A stretch of 64,000 bases of DNA, taken from positions 6,820,001 through 6,884,000 of the forward strand of contig NZ_CP018047.1 in assembly GCF_002009175.1 (NCBI RefSeq), in the 5' to 3' direction. Numbering within the stretch: the first letter of the stretch is position 1; every line of letters starts with the position of its first letter. The notes under the pieces are model-generated. The model made no database searches, was not told the DNA's origin, and worked only from the letters and a program-made list of their open reading frames with translations. The translations under genes were made by a program, and so were the position numbers. Below, one piece after another: positions 1 through 13,069 of this stretch. This DNA comes from Streptomyces niveus. GTDB taxonomy: Bacteria > Actinomycetota > Actinomycetes > Streptomycetales > Streptomycetaceae.

Positions 1-153
1 TGGGTGGACGGCACGCCCGACGCCGTGGTGATCGACGAGGCGGTACAGCTCGCCAAGGAGTTCTCCACCGACGACTCGCCGTCCTTCGTGAACGGCCTCC
101 TCGGCCGGTTCAAGGACCTCAAGCCGAGCCTGCTCCGCGCCGACGCCGAGTAG
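1..153 (+). CDS. nusB: Transcription antitermination factor NusB, C-terminal end (partial)
   Basis: Open from the first base in frame 1 for 50 codons to a TAG stop. The peptide runs [20 protein letters not shown], followed by the conserved F-V-N-G-L-L pattern and a short tail, which is the last two helices of NusB. NusB is a small all-helical RNA-binding protein that joins the rRNA antitermination complex with NusE. The start lies outside the window. A strong hairpin follows the stop, so this is the end of its transcription unit. The nusB-bldD-pyrR neighbourhood is the usual Streptomyces order. Confidence 0.9.
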   Translation, partial: WVDGTPDAVVIDEAVQLAKEFSTDDSPSFVNGLLGRFKDLKPSLLRADAE

Positions 154-197
154 CTCCCGTCGCTCCTCCCCGGGTGGTCTCGTGCCCCCGGGAACGC

Positions 198-240
198 CGA
201 TCGCCGGCCGGTCCGCACCCCGCGGCCCGGCCGGCGATCG
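198..240. terminator. Terminator hairpin after nusB
   Basis: Perfect 14-bp inverted repeat (arms 198-211 and 227-240) around a 15-nt loop, 44 bp past the nusB stop. There is no U tract, which is usual for Streptomyces hairpin terminators. Confidence 0.7.
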
Positions 241-567
241 AAGCCGGCCGCCAGACACTGGGCCATTCGTGTGACGCGTGGCCCGACGCGACCGCCGCCG
301 AGCCTGTACGTACGTTCGGGTGAGCGGAGCGTGCGGTGACATCTCTCTCGGTTGGCGCGCCCTCTCCGCGGAACCTGCTCCCGGTGGCCACCGACGCCGC
401 CTGGGCGGTCCCGGGACGTACCGGCGCCCCCAGCGGCCACACGGCGCCCACCGCGCGCGCACCGGGCGGCCACGGCCCTTGCCGGGGGCGACACGCCGGA
501 GGGGCGGCCCGCCGATCGCGGTCCGCCCCTGTCGGATGTGACGTTTCTGCTGTTCTGTACCGCGGTG
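241..567. other. Non-coding gap between nusB and bldD stop codons
   Basis: The two flanking genes converge here. Open frames in this stretch are arginine/proline-rich shadows without a ribosome binding site. An 8-bp hairpin (arms 500-507 and 523-530) lies 38 bp beyond the bldD stop and could terminate bldD. I see no other structured element. Confidence 0.4.
500..530 (-). terminator. Possible bldD terminator hairpin
   Basis: An 8-bp GC-rich perfect stem with a 15-nt loop just past the bldD stop on the minus strand. It is weaker than the other hairpins in the window. Confidence 0.4.
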
Positions 568-1068
568 TCAGCCTTCGTCGTGAGCCACGGCGCGGCGCGC
601 GTCCGCGTCCAGCACACCCCAGCTGATCAGCTGCTCGGTGAGGACCGACGGCGACTGGTCGTAGATGACCGCGAGCGTGCGCAGGTCGTCCTGGCGGATC
701 GACAGCACCTTGCCGTTGTAGTCGCCGCGCTGGCTCTGGATGGTCGCCGCGTAGCGCTGGAGCGGGCCCGCCTTCTCCTGCGGGACATGGGCGAGACGCT
801 CCAGGTCCAGAACGAGCTTCGGCGGCGGCTCGGCGGCTCCGCCGGGCGTCGTGCCCGGCAGCAGCTCCTGCACCGGGACACCGTAGAAATCGGCCAGCTC
901 GGCGAGGCGCTGCACGGTCACCGCGCGGTCGCCGCGCTCGTACGACCCCACCACCACTGCCTTCCAGCGGCCCTGTGACTTCTCCTCCACGCCGTGGAGG
1001 GAAAGGCCCTGCTGGGTGCGGATGGCGCGGAGCTTGGCCCCGAGCTGCTTTGCGTATTCGCTGGACAT
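568..1068 (-). CDS. bldD: Developmental master regulator BldD
   Basis: 166-residue DNA-binding protein starting MSSEYAKQLGAKLRAIR. Residues 5-65 form an XRE-type helix-turn-helix (LSLHGVEEKS, then VVVGSYERGDRAVTVQRLAELA). A proline-rich linker leads to a C-terminal domain (about 85-160) that in S. coelicolor BldD binds cyclic-di-GMP and so drives dimerisation. BldD represses sporulation genes during vegetative growth; this role is taken from the family. The frame extends 8 codons further upstream, but this ATG gives the family length (about 167 aa). BldD boxes just upstream indicate self-repression. Converges on nusB. Confidence 0.95.
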   Translation of the reverse strand: MSSEYAKQLGAKLRAIRTQQGLSLHGVEEKSQGRWKAVVVGSYERGDRAVTVQRLAELADFYGVPVQELLPGTTPGGAAEPPPKLVLDLERLAHVPQEKAGPLQRYAATIQSQRGDYNGKVLSIRQDDLRTLAVIYDQSPSVLTEQLISWGVLDADARRAVAHDEG

Positions 1069-1116
1069 AAGGCTCCCCGGACGCTGGGACAATCTGCGGC
1101 TCCGCCGCGTGGCTGG

Positions 1117-1144
1117 TAACTCACTGTGAGGTTACGCAGCGTGA
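1117..1144. promoter_or_regulatory. BldD-box operator pair upstream of bldD
   Basis: TTACGCAGCGTGA (1132-1144) matches the published BldD consensus TNACNCWGNGTNA at every fixed position. A second copy, TAACTCACTGTGA (1117-1129), has one mismatch. The sites are offset by 15 bp and lie 49-76 bp upstream of the bldD start, where an autoregulatory operator would be expected. Confidence 0.8.
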
Positions 1145-1213
1145 CTTGGATGCGTCAAGCCGAATGGTCCGTACCCGCCCCTCCACACGTCCGGAAAACG
1201 GCGCCGGACCTGG

Positions 1214-1860
<647 letters not shown>

Positions 1861-1983
1861 CGGGTCCCTCCCGTACACCGCGGACCCGTACACGGCCCGC
1901 GCGTCGGCGCGCCCTGACGCCGCCGCGCCCGCCCGGGGAGACCCGGGAACCCTGAACCACCTCCACACAACGGAGCACACCCG

Positions 1984-3024
1984 ATGCTGCGCCTCCCAGG
2001 GGCAAGCCCCCGAACCCCCGGCCATCTCATCTCCGCCGCCGATCTCACCCGCGACGACGCCGTACTGATCCTCGACACCGCCGAGGAGATGGCCAGGGTC
2101 GCCGACCGGCCCATCAAGAAACTGCCGACGCTGCGCGGCCGTACCGTCGTCAACCTCTTCTTCGAGGACTCGACCCGCACCCGGATCTCGTTCGAGGCCG
2201 CAGCCAAGCGACTGTCCGCCGATGTCATCAACTTCTCGGCCAAGGGCTCCTCGGTCTCCAAAGGAGAGTCGCTCAAGGACACCGCGCTGACGCTGGAGGC
2301 GATGGGCGCCGACGCCGTCGTCATCCGGCACGGCTCGTCCGGCGCCCCGTACCGGCTCGCCAACTCCGGCTGGATCGACGGCGCCGTCATCAACGCGGGT
2401 GACGGCACGCACGAACATCCCACCCAGGCCCTGCTCGACGCCTTCACGATGCGCCGCAGGCTGGTCGGCGCCGACGAGGGCATCGGCCGGGACCTCGAAG
2501 GCCGCCGCATCACGATCGTCGGCGACATCCTGCACAGCCGCGTGGCCCGCTCCAACGTCCTGCTGCTGCACACCCTCGGCGCCGAGGTCACGCTCGTCGC
2601 CCCGCCGACCCTGCTTCCGATCGGCGTCGAGAAGTGGCCCTGCGAGGTGTCGTACGACCTGGACCGGGTGCTGCCCAAGTCCGACGCCGTGATGATGCTT
2701 CGGGTCCAGCGCGAGCGGATGAACGCCGCGTTCTTCCCGACCGAGCGCGAGTACTCACGGCGCTACGGGCTCGACGGCGAGCGGATGGCCCGGATGCCCG
2801 ACAACTCGATCGTCATGCACCCCGGCCCGATGAACCGGGGCATGGAGATCACCGCCGAGGTCGCCGACTCCGACCGCTGCACGGCCGTCGAGCAGGTCGC
2901 CAACGGTGTCTCGACCCGGATGGCCGTCCTGTATCTGCTTCTGGGCGGCGCTGTGTTCAATACGACGACCGTGCCCGCCGTCACCCATTCCCGCCCGGCG
3001 TCCGCCACCGAGGAGAACGAGTAA
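1984..3024 (+). CDS. pyrB: Aspartate carbamoyltransferase catalytic subunit
   Basis: 346 aa. It condenses carbamoyl phosphate and aspartate, the second step of UMP synthesis. The carbamoyl phosphate motif [15 protein letters not shown] is at about residues 59-73, [10 protein letters not shown] near 148-157, and the late [12 protein letters not shown] loop near 278-289. The first 13 residues ([13 protein letters not shown]) and the C-terminal tail after LLLGG look like lineage-specific additions. The family core begins at HLISAADL. The downstream pyrC start is 2 bp away, so the two are co-transcribed. Confidence 0.95.
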   Translation: MLRLPGASPRTPGHLISAADLTRDDAVLILDTAEEMARVADRPIKKLPTLRGRTVVNLFFEDSTRTRISFEAAAKRLSADVINFSAKGSSVSKGESLKDTALTLEAMGADAVVIRHGSSGAPYRLANSGWIDGAVINAGDGTHEHPTQALLDAFTMRRRLVGADEGIGRDLEGRRITIVGDILHSRVARSNVLLLHTLGAEVTLVAPPTLLPIGVEKWPCEVSYDLDRVLPKSDAVMMLRVQRERMNAAFFPTEREYSRRYGLDGERMARMPDNSIVMHPGPMNRGMEITAEVADSDRCTAVEQVANGVSTRMAVLYLLLGGAVFNTTTVPAVTHSRPASATEENE

Positions 3025-3026
3025 CC

Positions 3027-4313
3027 ATGAGCAAGATCCTTATCCGTGGCGCCAGGATCCTCGGCGGCGAGGCGCGCGACGTCCTCATCGACGGCACGGT
3101 CGTCGAACGCGTGGACATCGGCATCGACGCCGACGACGCCACCGTCGTGGAGGCCGAGGGCCAGATCCTGCTGCCCGGCCTGGTCGACCTGCACACCCAT
3201 CTGCGCGAGCCCGGCCGAGAGGACTCCGAGACCGTCCTCACCGGCACCAGGGCGGCGGCGGTCGGCGGCTTCACCGCCGTGCACGCCATGGCCAACACCT
3301 TCCCCGTCGCCGACACCGCCGGCGTGGTCGAGCAGGTCTGGCGGCTCGGCCGGGAGTCCGGCTACTGCGACGTACAGCCCGTCGGCGCCGTCACCGTCGG
3401 CCTGGAGGGCAAGCAGCTCGCCGAACTCGGCGCCATGCACGATTCGGCCGCCGGTGTGCGGGTCTTCTCCGACGACGGCAAGTGCGTGGACGACGCGGTG
3501 ATCATGCGCCGGGCCCTGGAGTACGTGAAGGCGTTCGACGGCGTCGTCGCCCAGCACGCCCAGGAGCCCCGGCTCACCGAGGGCGCCCAGATGAACGAGG
3601 GCATCGTCTCCTCCGAACTCGGACTCGGCGGCTGGCCCGCCGTCGCCGAGGAGTCGATCATCGCCCGCGACGTACTGCTGGCCGCCCACGTCGGCTCCCG
3701 CGTCCACATCTGCCATCTCTCCACGGCCGGTTCGGTCGAGATCGTCCGCTGGGCCAAGTCCAAGGGCTGGAACGTCACCGCCGAGGTCACGCCGCACCAT
3801 CTGCTGCTGACGGACGAGCTCGTACGGACCTACAACCCCGTCTACAAGGTGAACCCGCCGCTGCGCACCGAGGCCGACGTCCTGGCGCTGCGCGAGGCCC
3901 TGGCGGACGGCACGATCGACTGCGTCGCCACCGACCACGCCCCGCACCCGCACGAGGACAAGGACTGCGAGTGGGCGGCGGCGGCCATGGGCATGGTCGG
4001 CCTGGAGACCGCGCTCTCCGTCGTCCAGCAGACGATGGTCGACACCGGTCTCATCGACTGGGCGGGCGTCGCCGACCGGATGTCGGTGCGGCCCGCGCAG
4101 ATCGGCCGCCTCGCCGGTCACGGCCGTCCCGTCTCGGCAGGTGAGCCCGCCAACCTCACGCTCGTCGATCCCGCTTACCGTGGAGTGGTGGACCCCGCGG
4201 GCTTCGCCTCCCGCAGCCGTAACACCCCCTACCAGGGCCGTGAGCTGCCGGGACGCGTCACCCACACCTTCCTGCGGGGCCGTGCCACGGTCGTCGACGG
4301 GAATCTGGCGTGA
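3027..4313 (+). CDS. pyrC: Dihydroorotase
   Basis: 428 aa, the class I (large) dihydroorotase type. It cyclises carbamoyl aspartate to dihydroorotate. Metal ligands are visible: DLHTHLREPG near residues 53-62 (the H-x-H pair), later histidines in VAQHAQEP and HICHLSTAG, and the D-H-A-P motif (CVATDHAPHPHEDK) near residue 303. The ATG at 3027 follows the pyrB stop directly, with GAGAACGAG as the upstream ribosome site. Its TGA overlaps the GTG of the next gene. Confidence 0.95.
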   Translation: MSKILIRGARILGGEARDVLIDGTVVERVDIGIDADDATVVEAEGQILLPGLVDLHTHLREPGREDSETVLTGTRAAAVGGFTAVHAMANTFPVADTAGVVEQVWRLGRESGYCDVQPVGAVTVGLEGKQLAELGAMHDSAAGVRVFSDDGKCVDDAVIMRRALEYVKAFDGVVAQHAQEPRLTEGAQMNEGIVSSELGLGGWPAVAEESIIARDVLLAAHVGSRVHICHLSTAGSVEIVRWAKSKGWNVTAEVTPHHLLLTDELVRTYNPVYKVNPPLRTEADVLALREALADGTIDCVATDHAPHPHEDKDCEWAAAAMGMVGLETALSVVQQTMVDTGLIDWAGVADRMSVRPAQIGRLAGHGRPVSAGEPANLTLVDPAYRGVVDPAGFASRSRNTPYQGRELPGRVTHTFLRGRATVVDGNLA

Positions 4314-4984
4314 GCGCTGTACTGATCAATCTGGCCGCTGAACAGAAATCGGCGGAGGTGACCGACTGGGCCGCCCGCATCGGCTGGGTGGTGGGTCTGC
4401 TCCTGTTCATCGCGTTCGTCTACTGGCTGATGCGCCAGGGCTGGAAGTGGCGCGGAAGCCTGCAGTCCGATCTGCCGGAACTGCCGGTGGTCCCCGAGGA
4501 GACGGCAGGGGACGTGACGCTGCGGCTCAGCGGCAGGTACCACGGCTCCACGACCGCCGGTCAGTGGCTGGACCGGATCGTGGCCCACGGTCTCGGTGTC
4601 CGCAGCCGGGCGGAGCTCACGCTCACCGACGCGGGCGTGGCCGTCGTACGGCCGGGGGCCACCGACTTCTTCGTCCCGGCGGGCCAACTGCGCGCCGCCC
4701 GGCTCGACAAGGGCATCGCCGGCAAGGTCCTCGCCGAGGGCGGACTGCTGATCCTCACCTGGCAGCACGGCGACCGGCTGCTCGACTCCGGCTTCCGCTC
4801 CGACCGCGCGGCGGAGCACGCCGCCTGGGTCGAGGCGATCAACCTCATGAACCAGTCGGTCGCGACGAATCAGACAGCAACCAAGGACGCGTCGACCACG
4901 CCGGCCGACGACGCACCATTCACGGACGCGTCGACCACCGCTACCGACGACGCACCCTTCACGACGGAAGGCACCGCACGATGA
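4310..4984 (+). CDS. PH-like membrane protein of the pyr operon
   Basis: 224 aa from a GTG that overlaps the pyrC stop by 4 bp. Residues about 25-43 form one transmembrane helix ([20 protein letters not shown]). A cytoplasmic bacterial PH-like domain follows (about 60-170, with [20 protein letters not shown] near its start). The tail has two tandem 13-residue repeats, [13 protein letters not shown] and [13 protein letters not shown], encoded by a 39-bp duplication at 4885-4962. It always sits between pyrC and carA in Streptomyces, but no enzymatic role is known. A scaffold or membrane anchor for the pathway is a guess. Confidence 0.75.
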   Translation: MSAVLINLAAEQKSAEVTDWAARIGWVVGLLLFIAFVYWLMRQGWKWRGSLQSDLPELPVVPEETAGDVTLRLSGRYHGSTTAGQWLDRIVAHGLGVRSRAELTLTDAGVAVVRPGATDFFVPAGQLRAARLDKGIAGKVLAEGGLLILTWQHGDRLLDSGFRSDRAAEHAAWVEAINLMNQSVATNQTATKDASTTPADDAPFTDASTTATDDAPFTTEGTAR

Positions 4985-6124
4985 CCCTCTCCACCCGGGG
5001 AGCCGGCAAAGCTCCCGCCGTACTCGTCCTGGAGGACGGCCGGAGCTTCCGCGGCCGTGCCTACGGGGCCGTGGGGGAGACCTTCGGCGAGGCGGTGTTC
5101 TCCACCGGCATGACCGGCTACCAGGAAACCCTCACCGACCCCTCGTACCACCGCCAGGTCGTCGTCATGACCGCCCCGCACATCGGCAACACCGGCATCA
5201 ACGACGAGGACGACGAGTCCGGCCGCATCTGGGTCGCCGGCTATGTCGTACGCGACCCCGCCCGCATCCCCTCCAACTGGCGCTCCCGGCGCTCCCTGGA
5301 CGAGGAACTGCTGCGGCAGGGCGTCGTCGGCATCAGCGGCATCGACACCCGCGCCCTCACCCGCCATCTGCGCGAGCGCGGCGCGATGCGCGTCGGCATC
5401 TTCTCCGGCGACGCCCTCGCCGGAGGGGCCCTCGACGACGACACGGCGCTCACCGCACGCGTGAAGGAGGCGCCCCTGATGAAGGGCGCGAACCTCTCCG
5501 CGGAGGTCGCCACCACCGAGACGTACGTCGTCCCGGCCGTCGGCACCAAGCGGTTCACCGTCGCCGCACTCGACCTCGGCATCAAGGGCATGACCCCGCA
5601 GCGGATGGCCGAACGCGGCATCGAGGTGCACGTCCTGCCCGCCACCGCCACCGTCGAGGACGTGTACGCGGTCGGGCCCGACGGCGTGTTCCTCTCCAAC
5701 GGGCCCGGCGACCCCGCCACCGCCGACCTCACCGTCGTCAAGGGAGTGCTGGAGCGCGGCACGCCGCTCTTCGGCATCTGCTTCGGCAACCAACTCCTCG
5801 GCCGCGCACTGGGCTTCGGCACGTACAAGCTCAAGTACGGCCACCGCGGCATCAACCAGCCGGTGCAGGATCGTTCCACCGGCAAGGTCGAAGTCACCGC
5901 GCACAACCACGGGTTCGCCGTCGACGCCCCGCTCGACCGGATCTCCGACACCCCCTACGGCCGCGCCGAGGTCTCCCACGTCTGTCTCAACGACAACGTG
6001 GTCGAGGGGCTCCGGCTGCTCGACCGGCCGGTCTTCAGCGTCCAGTACCACCCCGAGGCGGCCGCCGGCCCGCATGACGCCGCGTACCTCTTCGACCGCT
6101 TCACATCCCTGATGGAGGGCCAGC

Positions 6125-6132
<8 letters not shown>
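4981..6132 (+). CDS. carA: Carbamoyl phosphate synthase small (glutaminase) subunit
   Basis: 383 aa. It supplies ammonia from glutamine to CarB. The N-terminal CPSase_sm domain has [14 protein letters not shown] near residues 40-53. The class I glutamine amidotransferase domain carries the nucleophile elbow GICFGNQLL (Cys near residue 263) and the HPEAA histidine/glutamate near 358. Its start overlaps the previous stop by 4 bp and its stop overlaps carB by 8 bp, giving strong translational coupling. The first glutaminase residues and the Cys-His-Glu triad look intact. Confidence 0.95.
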
Positions 6133-9445
<3,313 letters not shown>

Positions 9446-9460
9446 GGAGAGCCTGCTGCC

Positions 9461-10570
9461 ATGTACCCACTCCTCTTCCGGCTCCTCTTCCGACGCATGG
9501 ACCCCGAGCAGGCCCACCACCTGGCCTTCCGCTGGATCCGGCTCGTCGTCCGCGTCCCGGTGCTGCGCACCTTCGTCGCCGCGGCGCTCGCCCCTCGTTA
9601 CGAGGCGCTGCGCACCGAGGCCTTCGGGCTGCGGATGCACGGCCCCTTCGGCCTCGCCGCCGGCTTCGACAAGAACGCCGTCGCCGTCGACGGCATGTCG
9701 ATGCTCGGCTTCGACCACGTCGAGATCGGCACCGTCACCGGGCAGCCGCAGCCGGGCAACGCCCCGCAGCGGCTGTTCCGGCTGCCCGCCGACCGGGCGC
9801 TGATCAACCGCATGGGCTTCAACAACGACGGATCGGCCACCGTCGCCCTGCGCCTGGCCACCCGCCGCGAGATCTTCCGTACGACGGTCGGCGTCAACAT
9901 CGGCAAGACCAAGGCCGTACCGGACGACGCGGCGATCGGCGACTACGTGACGTCGACCGAGCGCCTGGCCGCCCACGCCGACTACCTCGTCGTCAACGTC
10001 TCCTCCCCGAACACCCCCGGTCTGCGGAACCTCCAGGCCGTCGACCAGCTGCGCCCGCTCCTGACGGCCGTACGCGAGGCAGCCGACCGCGTCGTACCGG
10101 AGCGGCGCGTCCCGCTCCTGGTCAAGATCGCCCCCGACCTCGCCGACGACGACATCGACGCCGTCGCCGACCTGGCCGTGGAGCTGCGCCTGGACGGCAT
10201 CATCGCCACCAACACCACCGTCGCGCGGCACGGCCTCGGCCTGAGGACGGCGCCGTCCCTGCTCGCCGAGACCGGCGGGCTGTCCGGGGCGCCCCTGAAG
10301 GCGCGCTCCCTGGAGGTCCTGAGGCGGCTGTACGCCCGCGTGGGCGACCGGATCACCCTGGTCGGCGTGGGCGGCGTCGAGAACGCCGAGGACGCCTGGC
10401 AGCGGATCCTGGCGGGCGCGACGCTCGTCCAGGGCTACAGCGCCTTCATCTACCAGGGCCCGTTCTGGAGCCGGGGCATCCACAAGGGGCTCGCCGCCCG
10501 GCTCGCCAACAGCCAGTACGCCACCCTCGCCGAGGCCGTCGGCGCCGACACCAGGAAGGTGCACGCGTGA
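9461..10570 (+). CDS. pyrD: Quinone-dependent dihydroorotate dehydrogenase (class 2)
   Basis: 369 aa. It oxidises dihydroorotate to orotate at the membrane with FMN and a quinone. The class 2 hallmarks are present: an N-terminal hydrophobic helical extension ([20 protein letters not shown]), [10 protein letters not shown] near residue 64, the catalytic serine region [11 protein letters not shown], and the FMN phosphate loops [10 protein letters not shown] and [12 protein letters not shown]. The Shine-Dalgarno aaggaga sits 10 bp before the ATG. Its stop overlaps pyrF. Confidence 0.95.
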   Translation: MYPLLFRLLFRRMDPEQAHHLAFRWIRLVVRVPVLRTFVAAALAPRYEALRTEAFGLRMHGPFGLAAGFDKNAVAVDGMSMLGFDHVEIGTVTGQPQPGNAPQRLFRLPADRALINRMGFNNDGSATVALRLATRREIFRTTVGVNIGKTKAVPDDAAIGDYVTSTERLAAHADYLVVNVSSPNTPGLRNLQAVDQLRPLLTAVREAADRVVPERRVPLLVKIAPDLADDDIDAVADLAVELRLDGIIATNTTVARHGLGLRTAPSLLAETGGLSGAPLKARSLEVLRRLYARVGDRITLVGVGGVENAEDAWQRILAGATLVQGYSAFIYQGPFWSRGIHKGLAARLANSQYATLAEAVGADTRKVHA

Positions 10571-11460
10571 ACGACGCCACCGTCACCGCCGCGTCCATGG
10601 ACGCGGACACCGGGCGGGAACCCTTCGGGGCACGCCTGCGCCGCGCCATGGACACCCGGGGCCCGCTCTGCGTGGGCATCGACCCCCATGCCTCGCTCCT
10701 GCACGACTGGGGCCTGAGCGACGACGTCGCGGGCCTGTCGGCCTTCACCCGTACCGTCGTCGAGGCGCTGGCCGACCGCGTCGCCGTACTGAAGCCGCAG
10801 TCGGCGTTCTTCGAGCGGTTCGGCTCGCGCGGTGTCGCCGTCCTCGAGGAGGCGGTCGCCGAGGCGCGGGCCGCCGGCGCGCTCGTGCTGATGGACGCCA
10901 AGCGTGGCGACATCGGCTCGACCATGGCCGCGTACGCCGCCACGTACCTCGACAAGGACAGCCCGCTCTTCTCCGACGCCCTCACGGTGTCGCCGTACCT
11001 CGGCTTCGGTTCGCTGCGCCCCGCGCTGGACGCCGCCCGCGTCAGCGGCTCCGGTCTCTTCGTGCTGGCGCTCACCTCCAACCCGGAGGGCGCCGAGGTC
11101 CAGCGGGCCACCACCGAACGTGGTCCCTCGGTCGCGCAGACGGTGCTCGACCACGCCGCCGAGGAGAACGCCGGGGTGACGCCGCTCGGTTCGGTCGGCG
11201 CCGTCGTCGGGGCGACCCTCGGTGAGGCCGGGGTGAATCTCGCGATCAACGGGCCGCTCCTCGCCCCCGGCATCGGGGCGCAGGGCGCGACCCCCGCTGA
11301 CCTTCCGGGTGTGTTCGGCGCGGCCGTCGGCCACGTGGTGCCGAGTGTGAGCCGGGGAGTGCTCCGTCACGGTCCGGATGTTTACGCCCTGCGTGCGGCG
11401 GCGGAGCGGTTCAACGACGACGTACGGACGGCGGTCGAGGGCGCTCGGCGAGCGCGCTGA
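10567..11460 (+). CDS. pyrF: Orotidine 5'-phosphate decarboxylase (type 2)
   Basis: 297 aa, last gene of the operon, converting OMP to UMP. It is the longer actinobacterial/archaeal type-2 form. The catalytic core K-x-x-x-D-x-G (MDAKRGDIGSTMAAYA, near residues 108-123) is intact, and LCVGIDPHASLLHDWG marks the N-terminal Asp. The GTG start overlaps the pyrD stop by 4 bp. An internal ATG at 10597 is an alternative. orotate phosphoribosyltransferase (pyrE) is not in the operon, as usual in Streptomyces. Confidence 0.93.
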   Translation: MNDATVTAASMDADTGREPFGARLRRAMDTRGPLCVGIDPHASLLHDWGLSDDVAGLSAFTRTVVEALADRVAVLKPQSAFFERFGSRGVAVLEEAVAEARAAGALVLMDAKRGDIGSTMAAYAATYLDKDSPLFSDALTVSPYLGFGSLRPALDAARVSGSGLFVLALTSNPEGAEVQRATTERGPSVAQTVLDHAAEENAGVTPLGSVGAVVGATLGEAGVNLAINGPLLAPGIGAQGATPADLPGVFGAAVGHVVPSVSRGVLRHGPDVYALRAAAERFNDDVRTAVEGARRAR

Positions 11461-11555
11461 CGCGGCTCGAACGCGGTTCCTGACAGAAAACCGGGTTGTT
11501 TTGCCGGAAATGTCCCGGTCGAGCGATGCTGACCAGGACTTTTCGGCTGTTCTCG

Positions 11556-11584
11556 CTGACGAGAGCGGTCTACACCGCTAGTCT
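11556..11584 (+). promoter_or_regulatory. Probable sigma-70 type promoter of sIHF
   Basis: CTGACG (11556-11561), a 17-bp spacer, and TAGTCT (11579-11584). This gives a start near 11591 and a leader of about 100 nt before the sIHF start. It lies in the 233-bp gap after pyrF. Confidence 0.5.
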
Positions 11585-11693
11585 CCGTCGAGAGTCAACG
11601 CGCGGAAGGTTCGCTCGTTGCTCGCCTGGTGTGGGACGAACCAGTTCCGCACCGGTCCGTATCCGACAGTTCGACATCCGAGGTGACGTAGGC

Positions 11694-12017
11694 GTGGCTC
11701 TTCCGCCCCTTACCCCTGAACAGCGCGCAGCCGCGCTCGAAAAGGCCGCCGCGGCTCGCCGGGAGCGGGCCGAGGTCAAGAATCGACTCAAGCACTCCGG
11801 CGCCTCCCTCCACGAGGTCATCAAGCAGGGTCAGGAGAACGACGTCATCGGAAAGATGAAGGTCTCCGCCCTCCTCGAATCTCTGCCCGGCGTGGGCAAG
11901 GTGCGCGCCAAGCAGATCATGGAGCGACTCGGCATCTCCGAAAGCCGCCGTGTCCGGGGCCTCGGCTCCAACCAGATCGCGTCGCTTGAACGCGAGTTCG
12001 GCGGCAGTCCCGCCTGA
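11694..12017 (+). CDS. sihf: Actinobacterial integration host factor sIHF
   Basis: 107 aa from a GTG ([20 protein letters not shown]). A long basic N-terminal helix is followed by a helix-two-turn-helix domain with [20 protein letters not shown] near residues 58-77 and [17 protein letters not shown] at the end. sIHF/mIHF are nucleoid proteins that bend and topologically constrain DNA and influence sporulation and antibiotic production. The frame is open 66 codons upstream, but family length and the conserved ALPPLTP start fix this GTG. Confidence 0.92.
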   Translation: MALPPLTPEQRAAALEKAAAARRERAEVKNRLKHSGASLHEVIKQGQENDVIGKMKVSALLESLPGVGKVRAKQIMERLGISESRRVRGLGSNQIASLEREFGGSPA

Positions 12018-12018
12018 C

Positions 12019-12049
12019 GTTCCCGGGCACTCCCGGGAACCTGGATAAT
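12019..12049 (+). promoter_or_regulatory. Hairpin plus -10 element between sIHF and gmk
   Basis: A perfect 9-bp stem (arms 12019-12027 and 12032-12040, 4-nt loop) abuts a near-consensus -10 GATAAT (12044-12049). Transcription would begin about 12056, the first base of the gmk ATG. This predicts a leaderless gmk mRNA, which agrees with the lack of any Shine-Dalgarno. The stem could also end the sIHF transcript. Confidence 0.55.
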
Positions 12050-12055
12050 CGCTGC

Positions 12056-12619
12056 ATGGCACCAGAGGTACATCCGCGGCTGACCGTGCTCTCCGGCCCT
12101 TCGGGCGTCGGCAAGAGCACGGTCGTCGCGCATATGCGCAAGGTTCACCCCGAGGTCTGGCTCTCGGTGTCGGCCACCACCAGAAAACCGCGTCCCGGCG
12201 AACGCCACGGCGTCCAGTACTTCTTCGTCACCGACGAGGAGTTCGACAAGCTGGTCGCCAACGGCGAGCTGCTGGAGTGGGCCGAGTTCGCGGGCAACCG
12301 CTACGGCACACCGCGTCGCGCGGTGCAGACACGCCTGGAGGCCGGCGAGCCCGTGCTCCTGGAGATCGATCTCCAGGGCGCGCGGCAGGTCAAGGACTCG
12401 ATGCCGGACTCACAACTGGTCTTCCTGGCGCCGCCGAGCTGGGACGAACTGGTCCGCCGGCTGACCGGCCGGGGCACCGAGTCGCCCGAGGTGATCGAGC
12501 GCCGGCTGGTGGCCGCGAAGGTGGAGCTGGCCGCCGAGTCGGAGTTCGACATCAGCCTGGTGAACACCTCCGTCGAGGACGTGGCGCGCGAGCTGCTAGC
12601 CTTGATGGCAGTTGTCTGA
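12056..12619 (+). CDS. gmk: Guanylate kinase
   Basis: 187 aa. It phosphorylates GMP to GDP. The P-loop GPSGVGKST is at residues 14-22. The GMP-binding signature begins [20 protein letters not shown], and [13 protein letters not shown] follows. The ATG has no ribosome site and is predicted to be the transcript's first codon. It sits between a nucleoid factor and the RNA polymerase omega subunit, the same order as in S. coelicolor and mycobacteria. Confidence 0.95.
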   Translation: MAPEVHPRLTVLSGPSGVGKSTVVAHMRKVHPEVWLSVSATTRKPRPGERHGVQYFFVTDEEFDKLVANGELLEWAEFAGNRYGTPRRAVQTRLEAGEPVLLEIDLQGARQVKDSMPDSQLVFLAPPSWDELVRRLTGRGTESPEVIERRLVAAKVELAAESEFDISLVNTSVEDVARELLALMAVV

Positions 12620-12699
12620 CCTCTGTCTGCTTTCGCGCAGCCGTCGGCAGCACCCGGTATTTCCTGTATTTCCCTGATTTTTCTTCGGAAGGCAAGAGA

Positions 12700-12972
12700 G
12701 TGTCCTCTTCCATTTCCACGCCCGAGGGCATCATCAACCCGCCGATCGACGAGCTGCTCGAGGCCACGGACTCGAAGTACAGCCTCGTGATCTACGCGGC
12801 CAAGCGGGCGCGTCAGATCAACGCGTACTACTCGCAGCTCGGCGAGGGCCTGCTCGAGTACGTCGGTCCGCTGGTGGACACGCACGTCCACGAGAAGCCG
12901 CTCTCGATCGCCCTGCGTGAGATCAACGCGGGTCTGCTGACGTCCGAGGCCATCGACGGCCCGGCGCAGTAA
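12700..12972 (+). CDS. rpoZ: RNA polymerase omega subunit
   Basis: 90 aa from GTG ([20 protein letters not shown]). The omega core [26 protein letters not shown] (begin and end given) is followed by an actinobacterial insertion and the [11 protein letters not shown] motif. Omega wraps the beta-prime C-terminus and aids RNA polymerase assembly. The upstream GGAAGG serves as ribosome site. A very strong hairpin follows the stop. Confidence 0.93.
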   Translation: MSSSISTPEGIINPPIDELLEATDSKYSLVIYAAKRARQINAYYSQLGEGLLEYVGPLVDTHVHEKPLSIALREINAGLLTSEAIDGPAQ

Positions 12973-12988
12973 CGGCGGCAATTCCTCT

Positions 12989-13027
12989 CACCACGGGCCC
13001 GGCAGCGCGACTGCCGGGCCCGTGGTG
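12989..13027. terminator. Terminator after rpoZ
   Basis: Perfect 17-bp inverted repeat (arms 12989-13005 and 13011-13027) with a 5-nt loop, 16 bp after the rpoZ stop. It covers the upstream GTG at 13022 of the coaBC frame, which argues for the later coaBC start. Confidence 0.85.
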
Positions 13028-13069
13028 TGTCATGGGGGAGACGAATCCATCCGAACGCGGGGAGACACG

